A DNA stretch of 64,000 bases from Karstenula rhodostoma CBS 690.94 (lineage: Eukaryota; Ascomycota; Dothideomycetes; Pleosporales; Didymosphaeriaceae). This document shows positions 10,158 to 21,362 of this stretch, one piece after another. Positions within the stretch are counted from its first letter, which is position 1. Each line of letters opens with the position of its first letter. The notes under the pieces are model-generated. The model made no database searches, was not told the origin of the DNA, and saw nothing but the letters and a program-made list of their open reading frames with translations. The stretch lies in NCBI GenBank assembly GCA_010093485.1, contig MU001498.1, positions 1,565,126-1,629,125 on the forward strand, read 5' to 3'. A program made the position numbers and the translations under genes.

Positions 10158-11867
10158 ATGGATTTCGACGATGAGGCTATGCGCCGGCATGTGCCTGCCT
10201 CTTTCGGGAGGCAAGATGGTTCCGTAAACGTCGAGGCGCAAATCGAGCGGTGTCGGCGCAAAATCGTGGACGAGAGCAAGCCCCAGGCTGCAGCAGAGCC
10301 AGCCTCGGACAAGGACAGCGACGACGATGATAGCGATAGCGATAGCGATGACGACGAAGACGAATTCCCGGTTTCTCACGAGCTCATCGTCAAGACGCAC
10401 GATCGCGCTGTTACAACAATCACGCTCGATCCGTCGGGCACGCGCCTGGTGACAGGCTCCAAGGATAGCACGCTCAAGCTGCACGATCTGTCTGCGCTGA
10501 CACCAACGACCATCCGCGCATTCAAAACGGTCGACCCGTTCGAGACGAAGCCCTCGGCAGCGGCAGAGGCGCATACCATCCACCAGGCTGTCTTCAGCCC
10601 GCACGCGGGCGGCCAGTTCCTAGTCATCACGGCAACACCGCAGGCGCGGTTATTCAGCAGAGATGGGAACATGATTAAAGAATACGTGAAGGGAGACATG
10701 TACCTGAGAGACAAGCTCAACACCAAAGGACACACGGCCGAGGTTACGAGCGCGGCATGGCACCCGTACAACAGAGATCGATTCGTCACGGCCGGAACAG
10801 ATAGTACGGTGCGCATATGGGACGTCAACAAGAGCTTGCAGCAAGAACAGGTCGTGGTCCACAAGTCAAGGGCGGCTGGCTCGGCAGGCTTGACGAGGAT
10901 GACTGCGATTGCGTGGGGTAGGGCAGGAGAGGGCAACAAGAGCGTCATTGTGTCGGCTGCGCTGGACGGAAGCTTGGTCATGTGGGGTGGTGAAGGTCCG
11001 TACCACCGACCGCTTGGGGAGATACGGGGTGCCCACGCCAACGATACGTGGACGAGCGGCCTGGACATCAGCTCAGATGGCCGTTTGGTAATCACCCGTG
11101 GCGGCGACGACACGATCAAGCTCTGGGATACGCGAAAGTTCAAGGCGCCTGTAAACACAACATCACATCCTTCGACCTCCTCCCAGTTCCAGACATCAAA
11201 TATCCAATTCGCACCAAACTCTGCGAGCGTCATCACCGGATCGGAAACCGGACACCTCCACATCTTGAACCCTGCCACGCTCCGACCGGAGCTCGTAACT
11301 CCAGTCACACCAGGTTCGCCGCTGATTACGGTCAACTGGCACCCCAAGCTCAATCAGATCTTCACCGGCTCCGCCAACGGCCAAACCACCATCCTCTTCA
11401 ACCCCAAGCTCTCCACCGCCGGCGCCCTCACCATTCTCAGCAAAGCTCCCAAGAAACGCCATCTGGATGACGACCCCCACTTCACGACCGACATGGACCC
11501 GCTAGGCATGTCTGGCGACGGCATTGAGCCTGGAGGCAAACCCGGCCCTGCACCAGGCTCGTTCGCCTCGCGGCATCCCACGGTGGGTCTCACGGCGTCG
11601 GGCAGGAGTAGAGACCCAAGGAGACCGCATATCCCTCAGACTACGCCTTTTGCTAAGAGCACGCCGACTGAAAGTTATGTGAGGGACAACATCGAGCTGA
11701 GCAGCATGCGGGATGAGGATCCACGCGAGGCGTTGCTGAAGTATGCGTTGAAGGAAGGCGAGAAGAACGTTTTCACAGGCGCGTGGGAGAAAACGCAGCC
11801 GAAGACTATATACAAAGACTATGACAGTGACGAAGACGAACCGGATGCCAAGAAGGCGAAGCGATGA
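10158..11867 (+). CDS. WD40-repeat protein, WDR70 / gastrulation-defective-1 homologue
   Basis: A 569-residue single-exon protein starting MDFDDEAMRRHVPASFGRQ. An acidic Asp/Ser run lies at about residues 52-75, followed by about seven WD repeats: THDRAVTTITLDPSGTRLVT, GHTAEVTSAAWHPYNRDRFV...VRIWDV, GLDISSDGRLVITRGGDDTI with KLWDTR, and others. The C-terminal tail DPREALLKYALKEGEKN ... TQPKTIYKDYDSDEDEP is the diagnostic WDR70/GAD-1 ending. WDR70 orthologues are nuclear and linked to chromatin and DNA damage responses in other eukaryotes; the role here is inferred. The gene is intact and has no introns. Confidence 0.9.
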   Translation: MDFDDEAMRRHVPASFGRQDGSVNVEAQIERCRRKIVDESKPQAAAEPASDKDSDDDDSDSDSDDDEDEFPVSHELIVKTHDRAVTTITLDPSGTRLVTGSKDSTLKLHDLSALTPTTIRAFKTVDPFETKPSAAAEAHTIHQAVFSPHAGGQFLVITATPQARLFSRDGNMIKEYVKGDMYLRDKLNTKGHTAEVTSAAWHPYNRDRFVTAGTDSTVRIWDVNKSLQQEQVVVHKSRAAGSAGLTRMTAIAWGRAGEGNKSVIVSAALDGSLVMWGGEGPYHRPLGEIRGAHANDTWTSGLDISSDGRLVITRGGDDTIKLWDTRKFKAPVNTTSHPSTSSQFQTSNIQFAPNSASVITGSETGHLHILNPATLRPELVTPVTPGSPLITVNWHPKLNQIFTGSANGQTTILFNPKLSTAGALTILSKAPKKRHLDDDPHFTTDMDPLGMSGDGIEPGGKPGPAPGSFASRHPTVGLTASGRSRDPRRPHIPQTTPFAKSTPTESYVRDNIELSSMRDEDPREALLKYALKEGEKNVFTGAWEKTQPKTIYKDYDSDEDEPDAKKAKR

Positions 11868-12272
11868 GCAGAAGCGTTGTCTGCATTTACCTCGCTTGAA
11901 AAGTATTGCATTGTTGGCGTTGGATTGAGATAGATATACCCACATTTAAACTTTACATATCAAAGTCATCAGAAACATGGATGTTTTCGTGTCAACACAT
12001 TTCTTCCATCGTGTTCATCCGTCTGGTGGTTTACATACAGCAAGCATGTGAAGCGACGACAGCTCGCCGCTTGGCGGTGCTACGCAGTATCAGGGGCACT
12101 CCCAAAACAGAAAAGCACCGTCGCACCGCCAAAAGTTGACGCGACCCGCACCCGCACCATTAACCACCGCCGCCGTACCCCACACTCCCTTCGCCATCAA
12201 CAATCGCTCGACCTTCAAAACCTTCTCACACGACTCAAATCCTTCCATCACACGCCAACCCAACCCGCCAGA
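11868..12272. other. Intergenic region (WDR70 3' / RIM1 5')
   Basis: These 405 bp hold the 3' end of the upstream gene and the promoter of the mitochondrial SSB gene. The last 130 bp are C-rich and purine-poor, as often seen in fungal 5' leaders. Confidence 0.4.
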
Positions 12273-12760
12273 ATGTTCGCCCGCACCTTCCGCGCCGCTG
12301 CGCCCACGGCTACCCGCGCCTTCAGCACCACGCCCCGCGCGTCGCTTGCGCGCATGTCCATTGTCGGCCGCCTCGGTGTTGCGCCCGAAGAAGTCACCGT
12401 GTCCGGCGACCGCACTCTCGTGCGCTACGTGATCGGCACCAGCTACGGCAAGGACCAGAAGACGAGCTGGTTCCGCGTGGCCAGCTTCGTCGAGGGCAAG
12501 CAGAAGGACTACCTCATGAGCGTGCCCAAGGGGTCGCTGCTCTACGTCGATGCGGATGCGCGCATGGAGAGCTACACTGACAACGAGGGCAACAAGAGGA
12601 GCAACCTCAGCTTGATTGCGCGTAAGTGCTGGATGCATGGTTGGACGGACAGCAGGACGCTAACAGGATCAAAGGCAACTTCGATGTCATCTCCAAGCCG
12701 AAAAACGACGGCGTCGACGTCAACGAGGAGGGCCTCGTCCAGGAGCACGCCTCTGGTTAA
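12273..12760 (+). CDS. RIM1: Mitochondrial single-stranded DNA-binding protein
   Basis: Exons 12273-12621 and 12675-12760 (144 aa); the intron starts GTAAGT and joins in phase to give LIARNFDVISKP. The N-terminus MFARTFRAAAPTATRAFSTT is a typical mitochondrial presequence. The OB-fold then runs from MSIVGRLGVAPEEV, through RYVIGTSYGK and TSWFRVASFVEG, to LLYVDADARMESY. This is the bacterial-type SSB fold of yeast Rim1, needed for mitochondrial DNA replication. It has a short polar C-terminus (EEGLVQEHASG). The 3' splice choice follows from phase. Confidence 0.92.
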
Positions 12761-13278
12761 ATTGCCCGCGCGACCGCCTTCACGCTTTCCCTTTCAATAC
12801 CACGCGTATGACTTGTAATTGAGGATTTTGATACATGGTGGTATCGCTTGCTTGAGCTTTGCGCACCCAGGAACGCGGTTGGAGCATTCAGTAAGCTCCA
12901 TTGGGCCGCTGAAGAACGGCCATCGAGAAGGAATACTGCGGGGTTTCTGTACATTAAATGTGCGCTTTTATATGTATTATCTCCGCTCTAGTCGGGACTA
13001 GTTTTGGATGTATTGGCCGGCGTCACAGTGGTACTCGTTCGCATTGCCTACCTGCAGTACCTTCTTGAGAGTATCGTAGTGATGTTCGAATATTCAGCAA
13101 CCGCAAAGAATACACTCTGCGATCTCCTTGCTTTTGTGAATTGAACAACCTGGGCCGGGCTTGACGGAAGGGTCGGCACGTGACCGCGCGCGGCGAAATC
13201 CTCACCTCCGCGTCCCCCAACTTTTCCACCTGGGCCGGTCGCATCCATTCCCCACGGCCACCACACCTCCCATACACA
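12761..13278. other. Intergenic region (RIM1 3' / MTO1 5')
   Basis: 518 bp with no supported gene. A frame runs upstream of MTO1 from 13161 without an ATG and is treated as leader sequence. Confidence 0.45.
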
Positions 13279-15383
13279 ATGCAACGAATAGCACCCCAAA
13301 GGGCGCGCAAGTTCTGGGGCCACGCGCCGCGCGTTCGGTCCCTCAATCGCCCTCGCCGGACCTTTGCTACCGTCTCCGGCGCAGAAAAGTACCGCCCTCC
13401 CTACACCCTAACTGCACACGACTTACCAAGTACAGCCCCTACGATGTCATCGTCATCGGCGGCGGCCACGCCGGCTGCGAAGCATCCGCAGCAGCAGCGC
13501 GCTCCGGCGCGCGAACGGCCCTCATCACCCCCTCGGTCCACAATCTGGGCGTCTGCTCGTGCAATCCTTCGTTCGGCGGCATCGGCAAGGGCACCATGCT
13601 CCGCGAGATTGATGCGCTGGACGGCGTTGTCGGTCGCATTGTCGACAAAGCGGGCGTGCAGTTTCGCGTGCTGAATAAGAAGAAGGGGCCGGCGGTCTGG
13701 GGACCTCGCGCACAGATCGATAGGAGTCTGTACAAGCAGTATATGATGGAGGAGATGATGGCGTATAAAGGTTTGAGCGTGGTGGAGGGCAGTGTTGCGG
13801 ATATTATCGTGGATAGGACGGCGGAGGAGGGGAGTGCCAGGTATGGAAAGATTACGGGTGTGCGACTGGAGAGCGGACAGGTGATTCCGGCTTCGCAGGT
13901 TGTGATTACTACGGGTACGTTTCTGGGCGGGGAGATTCATATTGGAATGGAGGCATATCCGTCCGGGCGCATGGGCGAGGCGGCGACGTTTGGCTTGAGC
14001 AAGTCGTTAAGAGAAGCTGGGTTCACACTGGGAAGATTAAAGACCGGAACACCACCGCGGTTGGATAAGAAGACCATCAACTTCGGAGTGCTGGAAGGTC
14101 AGGAGGGCGACGACCCGCCGACACCATTCTCCTACCTGAACGAAAGGGTTCAGGTCGAGAAGCAGCTCCTCAACTACGAAACCCGGACCAACGAAGCGAT
14201 GCACGAGATTGTACGTCAGAATCTGGACAAATCAATCCACATCCGGGAGACCGTGAAGGGGCCCCGCTACTGCCCGTCCCTCGAATCCAAAATCGTGCGC
14301 TTCACAGACAAGTCATCGCATATTATATGGCTAGAGCCCGAAGGTTTTGACAACGACGTTATTTATCCGAACGGCATCTCCATGACCATGCCCGCAGACG
14401 TTCAAGACGCCATGCTTAAGACCGTCAAAGGACTGGAAAACGTAAAGATGCTGCAGCCCGGATACGGAGTGGAATACGACTACGTCGACCCGCGGAATCT
14501 GCGGTCCTCCCTCGAGAGCAAACGCATAGGCGGACTCTTCCTCGCTGGCCAAATCAACGGCACAACGGGCTACGAAGAAGCAGCAGGCCAGGGCGTCATC
14601 GCAGGCATCAACGCGGGACTCGCCTCGCAGGGCAAAGCACCCATGGCGCTCACCAGAGCAGACGGCTACATTGGCATCATGATCGACGACCTCATCACCA
14701 AGGGCGTCTCGGAACCCTACCGCATGTTCACCTCGCGCTCCGAGTACCGCATGTCCGCGCGCGCCGACAACGCTGACACGCGCCTCACATCCCTCGGCCG
14801 CGCCGCAGGAGTTGTCACCGACGCGCGTTGGGCTTCCTTTGAGCGCGAAGCCCAGGACATGGCGGAGCTCACCACGCTCCTCCAGAACACGACCATGGGC
14901 TGGAAATCCTGGGTCGCCGCCGGCTTCACCGTGCGCAACGACTCCACCAAGCGCTCCGCCTACGACCTCCTCCGCATGGCAGACACCACCTGTTCCTCGC
15001 TCACCTCCATCCTGCCCTCAATAAACAACTTCTCCCCCCGCATCCACACCCGCGTCCAAATCAACGCCACCTACGCCCCCTACGTCGCCTACCAGACCGC
15101 TGCACAGGCCCGCTGGCTCAAAGACGAGAATCTGCGGCTCCCCGAGGATCTCGACTACGAGGGCATCTTCGGCCTGAGCTTCGAAGAGAAGCAGGCGCTT
15201 AAGGTGGCAAGGCCCGAGAGCGTGGGCATGGCGCGGAGGATCGAGGGTGTGACGCCGACGGGGGCGCTGAGGTTGCTGCAGTTTGTGAGAGGGGTGGGGC
15301 GGGAGGAGGGGCGCGAGAGGCAGAGGGAGGCGGTGGAGGAGCGGAAGAGGGCGTTTACAGAGGCGGTGGGGGATGTGGCGTGA
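13279..15383 (+). CDS. MTO1: Mitochondrial tRNA 5-carboxymethylaminomethyluridine synthase subunit (MnmG/GidA family)
   Basis: Proposed exons are 13279-13371 and 13431-15383 (681 aa). Exon 1 gives a basic mitochondrial presequence ending RRTFAT. The 59-bp intron starts GTCTCC (an unusual donor) and contains CCTAAC. It is the only join I found that links this ATG in phase to [17 protein letters not shown], the FAD-binding dinucleotide fold. Further MnmG blocks are [88 protein letters not shown] and [15 protein letters not shown]. With the GTPase Mss1 it modifies wobble uridines of mitochondrial tRNAs. The C-terminus is intact. Only the 5' exon is uncertain. Confidence 0.92.
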
Positions 15384-15946
15384 TGGGTGGATAGACAGAT
15401 GTTTGCATTGGGCGGCGTTTACGGGATGGAGGATACCGATTTCATCTTGGTTGGGGATGTGTTGTACGCTACAGATGTATGTGTATGGCATTGAAGAACT
15501 TGAGTCGTACTGGCACGGCGTCGGACGCGATAACCCTGTCGCTCCCGAGTAATACTCCTTGTCCAATTCGGTTCTTTATCCTGTACCTGTTTATGACCAC
15601 CCAAAAGACACTTCCGTGCCACATACACTTTTCGGCGCTTACCAATCCCTCCGACCGATCGACTACGCTTTTGGGCTTGGTGCGCGATAGTGCTGACAGT
15701 CTAGGATGCCCCGTCAGCAGTAAAAGTCTAGCGCTGCAAGCGAGCACATTTACGGTATACAATTGCTATACCTTTTTCGAACATCAACAGAAAATGCTTA
15801 CGGGTGGAGCGGAGGTTGCGGCGTCTGAGTACATATATGTATGGTGGGTGTGCAGACGTCGTTTTCCTTCTTCCACATGTTCGTATCAACAAAGAACTCT
15901 CAATATCTAGTATCCGGACGCACACACTCCCCCAGCTTAACACCCA
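15384..15946. other. Intergenic region (MTO1 3' / oxidase 5')
   Basis: 563 bp with only short overlapping frames on both strands and no recognisable product. It must hold the terminator of MTO1 and the promoter of the oxidase gene. Confidence 0.4.
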
Positions 15947-17599
15947 ATGGGGGATATCTCTCTTACGCAGGTCCTCGAGACGCTGGGAAAGGCTTTCCCG
16001 CACACGGTCCTCCGCCCAGGCTCACCGCGGTACGAAGAAGAGAATGGGAAGTTTTGGAACCGGGATAACGCTGATGTGCGACCGGCGGGTATCGTGGCGC
16101 CCGAGAGCGCGGCGGAGACGGGGTATGTAGGGTTTTCTTTCTTACCTTTTCACTCTACCCTTCCTCCTCTCTTGCTGCAATCGATCACACAGTTTGGTGG
16201 AATGGAAAACTAAGCCTTGTTTCCCAGCGCGATTTTGAAGGTTCTGAGTGATACGAAGACGCACTTTGCCATCCGGAGCGGAGGGTATATGCCCGTCCCA
16301 AAATACAACACCTCCCCCGCGGTGCTGATTAGTCTGTCGCGGTTATCTTCCATCGAACTCCTGCCTCCGACGTCCCCCTCTCCGCCCTTGGTCAAATTCG
16401 GCGCCGGAAATACCTGGGGTCCCATCTACGACGTCCTCTCTCCCCATGGGCTCGTCGTCCCCGGCGGACGCTCCCGCGACGTCGGCGTAGGCGGGTTCCT
16501 CCTGCACGGCGGGGTTTCCCATTTCTACGCCAGTCTTGGGTGGGCGTGCGAGAGTGTCGTGGAGTTCGACGTCGCGCTTGCGAGCGGGGACGTCGTTGCC
16601 GCGAATGCGAGCCTCAATGCCGACCTCTTCTGGGCGCTTAAAGGCGGCAGTGCGAACTTTGGGGTCGTCACGGCGTTTACGATGCGCACGGCTAAGCTGG
16701 AGAAGATGTGGGGTGGGGTGAGGGTGGCGGTTGGGACGGGGGAGACGGCCTCCCGTGTTTTCACAGCGCTACATGCGGGTATTCAAGGGGACGTCGACGA
16801 GAAGGCGCACGTGGAGGTGATTTCGTTTTACAATCCGACTGCGTGTGCGGGTGGGGACGCGCTGTTCGTGCTCTCGCTGGCGTATGCGGGGGAGGTAGAG
16901 AAGGAGGGACCGGCGGCGCTGAAGGGGTTCATGGAGGTTGAGGCGGTGAATGATGGGACGAGGGTGACGACGCAGAGGGAGCTGGCGGCGGATGATAAGG
17001 TGAATGTTGGGTATGATAAAAGGTATGTGGCAGTCTTCACCGGTATGAGAACGGGTACTGATGGCTGGGGATAGGGGTCTTTTCCGCGCGTTCAGCTACC
17101 GCGGCGGTCCGCAGGTGACGCTGGATATTTACACGGAGTACTACGCGCTTGTGAAAGCGTCTGGTGTGTTCGATGCAGATCCCAGTGCTATGGCGGCGCT
17201 GCTGTGGCTTCCGGTGGGGCAGAAACTGGCTTCGGGGACGGGCGTGATGACGCTTGGTGAGGACGCTGAGCCGTACCTATGTGAGTCTTCCTCTTCTTTC
17301 TTCTTAGCTACACACGCCTAACGCGAATCACAGCCTGCAACATCTGCATCCGCTGGTCTTCCCCCTCAGTCTCTGAGCGCATCCATGCCATCGCCGACGG
17401 CATTGCAGACACGCTTAAGAAGAAACTCCAGGACGCTGGCGTGTTCGTCCCATTTACCTACGGCAACATTGCGGGCGTGCAGGACATGACGTTTGCGGGA
17501 CTTCCGGAGACGACGAGGAGGAGGTTGAGGGAGGTGGCGGGGAGGTATGATCCAGAGGGGGTGTTTCAGAAGCAGGTTCCGGGGTTCAAGTTGGTGTAG
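15947..17599 (+). CDS. FAD-linked oxidase, berberine-bridge-enzyme type (FAD_binding_4)
   Basis: Four exons: 15947-16122, 16228-17022, 17075-17280 and 17334-17599 (480 aa). Donors are GTATGT, GTATGT and GTGAGT, and all junctions are in phase. The FAD domain includes GIVAPESAAE, AIRSGGYMPVP (about residue 77), GAGNTWGPIYDVLSPHGL, VPGGRSRDVGVGGFLLHGGV and FWALKGGSANFGVVT; the C-terminal block RYDPEGVFQKQVPGFKLV is the BBE domain. No signal peptide is evident. The family oxidises alcohols, sugars or metabolites with O2. Most members carry RSGGH at the first motif, the His being covalently bound to FAD; here it is Tyr (TAT at 16286-16288). The Cys of the second linkage site may be the one in GWACES. 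Confidence 0.9.
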
Positions 17600-17999
17600 G
17601 CGGGGACTGAGCGGCTCGTATAGTACGGTTGGGAAGTGGCGCCGGTAGGGTGGAGCGACGCGGCGTGATCTCGCCATGCCAAGATGGTGGCGCAGTCAGG
17701 TATCAATCCCCATCTATAGTCCATTATCATGTTCCAACAAGGGTACACTTCTCAGCAGTAGATTTGTTACTTGGATGCCATGAGCTGGGGAGGTTCAATG
17801 GTTGCCGACAAACGCTGGCGTGAGGAAAGGCTAATAAAAACGGCGATCTGACAATGTACGTACATTTATGCGTGTTTAACGACATTTGGAAAACCTGTCT
17901 AGAGAGGACCGGTGACAGAAACATAAATCGTGGGTGAGGAGTGAAAATAAAAAAAACCACGCAAGTTGTGTATCCCCTATCTGAGGACAAAAAATACCA
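17600..17999. other. Convergent intergenic region, nothing recognised
   Basis: 400 bp between two convergent gene ends. An A-rich stretch lies at about 17942-17960. No gene or repeat is supported. Confidence 0.4.
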
Positions 18000-19542
18000 T
18001 CATGGCCGCGACCGCTGGGAAAAAGTGCTTCTGGAATTGACTTTCTCCGTCTCAGTGTCTTCGAAGCGATTCCCGATGCGTGTCGTACTCTCGGTCACAG
18101 CATTGCTTTTGTATCCCCACCGCCTGAAGCCACGTTCGGCGTCGGGTACCCCATCCTTCGTCGATCTTCGAAAACTTAGGAGAGACGGTTTGAATGCGCT
18201 ACTTTGGGACAGACTAGGCATGTATCGGGAGAATAACTGCTTCACTGATGGCATGCATGACGCAGTGGCACCAGCCCACATCTCGACTTGTCTGTATTCG
18301 GGTTGCGGTCAGTCGACATAGCCAAGGGTAGCTAAATTGTGGATAGAGACTCACGTCCAAAGCAAAGTGTATCCGACTTTCCATGTCACATCGTCAGGAT
18401 TATTCTGGAGCAAAACGCGATAGTACAAGCTCATCATAGATGCCCCGACACCGCTGCGTGGGTCGTTAGTAGCTTCTTAACGAATGAAACGATGCTAGGA
18501 CTTACAGAGCACCAGTTACAAAAACTAACATGGTACGAAGCTTCTTGCTGCCATCAACATGTAAACTCCATATTGCCGGTATTGGAAGGATAAACAAAAC
18601 TCAATCTACCAGCATTCCAACCACCCCGCCAGGTATGGAGGTTTTCCCGAATTCCAGGTAGTGCCATGAGAGTACGAGGTCCAGAAGTGACTCGCCTGGC
18701 CATGGACAGCACATAACCCACGCAGCTATCGTTATAGATATGTAGCAGGTGGCGGTAAGAGTACCAACAGTGTATCTGCCCGAGGAAAGTGGCTTATCAG
18801 CATTTGCACGCCGAGCCTTCAATTGATGAGAACTTACACGCTATAGCGAACATAACGCATTACCCTGAAAAGGTTATAATACTGGATGAACATACCCATC
18901 TTAATGAGCCCTAGCGCTGGGTTGGTCATTAGCTGGCAGACGATGTCTGACTACATCAATGTGAGCCACGGACGCCACATTGCAGAAGGGCTAAATGCTC
19001 ACTACGAGATTTCCATGACTGAATGCCTTGTCCAGATGTACCTCCCACTCGTGTCGGCCGAGTGGGCCATCTCGACATCCTGAAGATGGTTAAAAGTTGA
19101 TTGAGGGTTAGGGAGGAATTCATGATACCTAACACAAGGCTGGAAAAGTTCACGATGCTAAAAGCCTGAACAGCAGCGTCAGAGTCGTGTTTTTTGGATC
19201 AAAATCATAGGTTTCTTACAAAGCCCGACACTAATAGTGCTAGATTTGAGAAATTAGCCTACATCACACAGAGCGATGGGAGGTGGGCTATGTCTCACTG
19301 TCGTCCCATTTCCACTTCTTCATGATGTATAATTTTGTATGGACACGAATGCCCAAGCAAAGTGTTGCGCTAACAAGGGAAGCGATGGAAACTCCTAAGA
19401 TGACGGGCACTCGGGTGGAGGGATTCTCGAAATCTGGCACTACGCCGGATGGAGCTGCTGCTAGAGGTATGACCCTGAAAGCTTCGGGCGATAAGCTCTT
19501 CACAATGTCGATACTGGGTCCTGAATATATGTGCTGTGGCAT
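18000..19542 (-). pseudogene. Rhodopsin-like fungal integral membrane protein with one premature TGA
   Basis: Coding blocks in order are: NPSTRVPVILGVSIASLVSA and WKWDD (exon from about 19542), short middle exons, SDIVCQLMTNPALGLIKMGM with FIQYYNLFRVMRYVRY (about 18960-18840), and TLTATCYISITIAAWVMCCP to GGVVGMLVD. Then come TGA (18601-18603), VLFILPIPAIWSLHVDGSKK, GVGASMMSLYYRVL ... WKVGYTLLWT and QVEMWAGATASCMPSVKQLF. This matches the seven-helix fungal 'rhodopsin domain' family (PF20684, PTH11-like), often expanded in fungi and of unknown ligand. Introns are numerous, with good donors (GTAAGT, GTGAGT) and a perfect CTAAC branch in one. The TGA sits where Trp would fit (DWVLF). No other defect was found, so inactivation would be recent. 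Exons are approximate. Confidence 0.75.
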
Positions 19543-20905
19543 GACGAAGCCACTTAGTGTTGCTTGGCCGCTGGAGAGGCGAGAGGCGGAATCACGATCA
19601 GTTTACGATTGCCAGACTGGTAACCACGACTTACACATTCCTCATGATAGCGATTGCGACTTTCATTATCCTTAAAGCAAGCCCGAATACGTGGGTCGGA
19701 TTTGAGCGCTACGGTAAGCTGACTCTTATCGTGGGGTCCAATGGCGCAGCAGCCCTCAGGCATGAAGACTCGATGATCCACACTCGTTATGGATGCCACT
19801 GGATTCTTTGCATATCGCCAACGAATTGCAGGCTTGCTATTTACAACGATCGCAGGGTTTATACCAGTTTGTTTTGGGTAGGTCCGCGCGGATGGGTTCC
19901 TGTGAACCAGCCCCCAAAATGCTCTGCTATAAATTTAGGTTGCCTTTTGCCTAAATGCGGATCAGACAGTCCAGTGATGTTGTACAAGGGAACACCCCAG
20001 ACATACTAGTAACCCATAAGTACTAGGCGGGTGTACGGGTTCATGATTTGGCGCATGATGTGATGCAGGGTCTGGACTCTACACCAACCAAGCTTTCTTT
20101 CGTGGCGATGCCGCACCCCCTCAACCTTACATGGAGCGTACATAACTTACCTGCTATTCATAGATTTGTTGTTCTGTCGTGGTAACCAACGACAGAGAGT
20201 GTACAACCTCATGCGACACCTCACACAAGAAATAGCGGACAAAGAAGATGCGAGAATTCATCATGCGTGTTGTTGCTTATCCCACGCTGATCAAGAAATA
20301 GCGAAAACAAGAGAGTGGTGACTTGGATCACTGATATGACACGGTTCACCCAAGCTACAGTGAGACTCACCTGTCTTTGCTCGCGCATTCTAAAATCACA
20401 TGGGGAGATGTGTGAAAACCTACTTTAGACTACGGAGGGGTGACACATGCGTGGATTGCACAATATTACGTACATAATTATTGTAAACACCAAAAATATC
20501 AAGATGCGCTCGTTGAAGAAGCTCGGCAGTAACAAGACACTACTTTTGTGTCGATGATCCGGGAAACGCCATATCGAGACTTCCTTCAGGACGACCCCTC
20601 CATGCTTCACACCTGCCCAAGTTGTCCACGTACGCATACCGTCGGCATGAAAGTCTGTGAGCCTTGTCTGAGTCTCACCTCGATAATGGAGCATCTATAT
20701 CCGACGAATTACAAAACCTGAATGACGTCCTGCGTGAGCAATATATATTGCGACGGAGTTTGCATGGGTCCGGCTAAATCAGGAGGCGTTGACGGATGCT
20801 TCAATTGCGCCGCCGAGAGAGAAAGTCAGATGATCATATGCATGCATATATGTAGTTCGAGGGTGCTTCAGGAGTACAAATACGCAACAGCAGATGTTAT
20901 AATGA

Positions 20906-20947
20906 GACAACCACGTAGTCGGTACTTTGCTGTGGCGTAATCGACAC
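20906..20947 (+). repeat. Diverged direct repeat, copy 1 of 2
   Basis: 42 bp starting GACAACCACGTAG and ending AATCGACAC. It aligns without gaps to 21205-21246 with about 33 of 42 matches; nearly all differences are transitions. Confidence 0.6.
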
Positions 20948-21204
20948 AGCTAGGTGTGGGGCGGGGCATGAAATAATGGAGCGTGGTACGATAATTTATC
21001 AACCCGTTAAATTACAGCAAACACCCAAAATGCGTATTGCAGGCGGCAAAGCAGCTGACACACGCCGCACAACACTCAAAGGGCAACCCACACAACTAGT
21101 GTCAATTGGCAGCGCTCAGCTGCTCGTGGAGTACGTTCTTTGAAGTGAACAAGGTCTACTACGTGTTGTACACGAAGATTCGTGCGGGATGACCATGGAT
21201 ATCA

Positions 21205-21246
21205 GATAACCACGTGATCGGCACTGTGTTGCGGCGTAGTTGACAC
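21205..21246 (+). repeat. Diverged direct repeat, copy 2 of 2
   Basis: Partner of 20906-20947, starting GATAACCACGTGAT. It lies 117 bp before the P450 start codon, so it may overlap promoter sequence. It contains CACGTGATC, a palindromic core that binding proteins could use (inference). Confidence 0.6.
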
Positions 21247-21362
21247 GGCCAAACACTATAAAACAAAGCAACTGACATATGCAGCATGCCAACTTGTCAA
21301 GGCACCACCTCAAATATTGACTGATAGCGCTTAACTGGCAGTAATCGTCTCTACATCACGTG

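Larger units (their letters stand above)
19543..21362. other. 1.8-kb gene-poor region with an internal diverged direct repeat
   Basis: No ORF here has a recognisable product; the longest are short and lack motifs. The 3' half is AT-rich and contains the repeat pair listed separately at 20906 and 21205. It also holds the promoter of the P450 gene. Confidence 0.5.

Noticed and set aside
13161..13278. In-frame upstream extension of MTO1
   Set aside because: It has no ATG; the presequence from the ATG at 13279 joined by an intron explains the N-terminus better.
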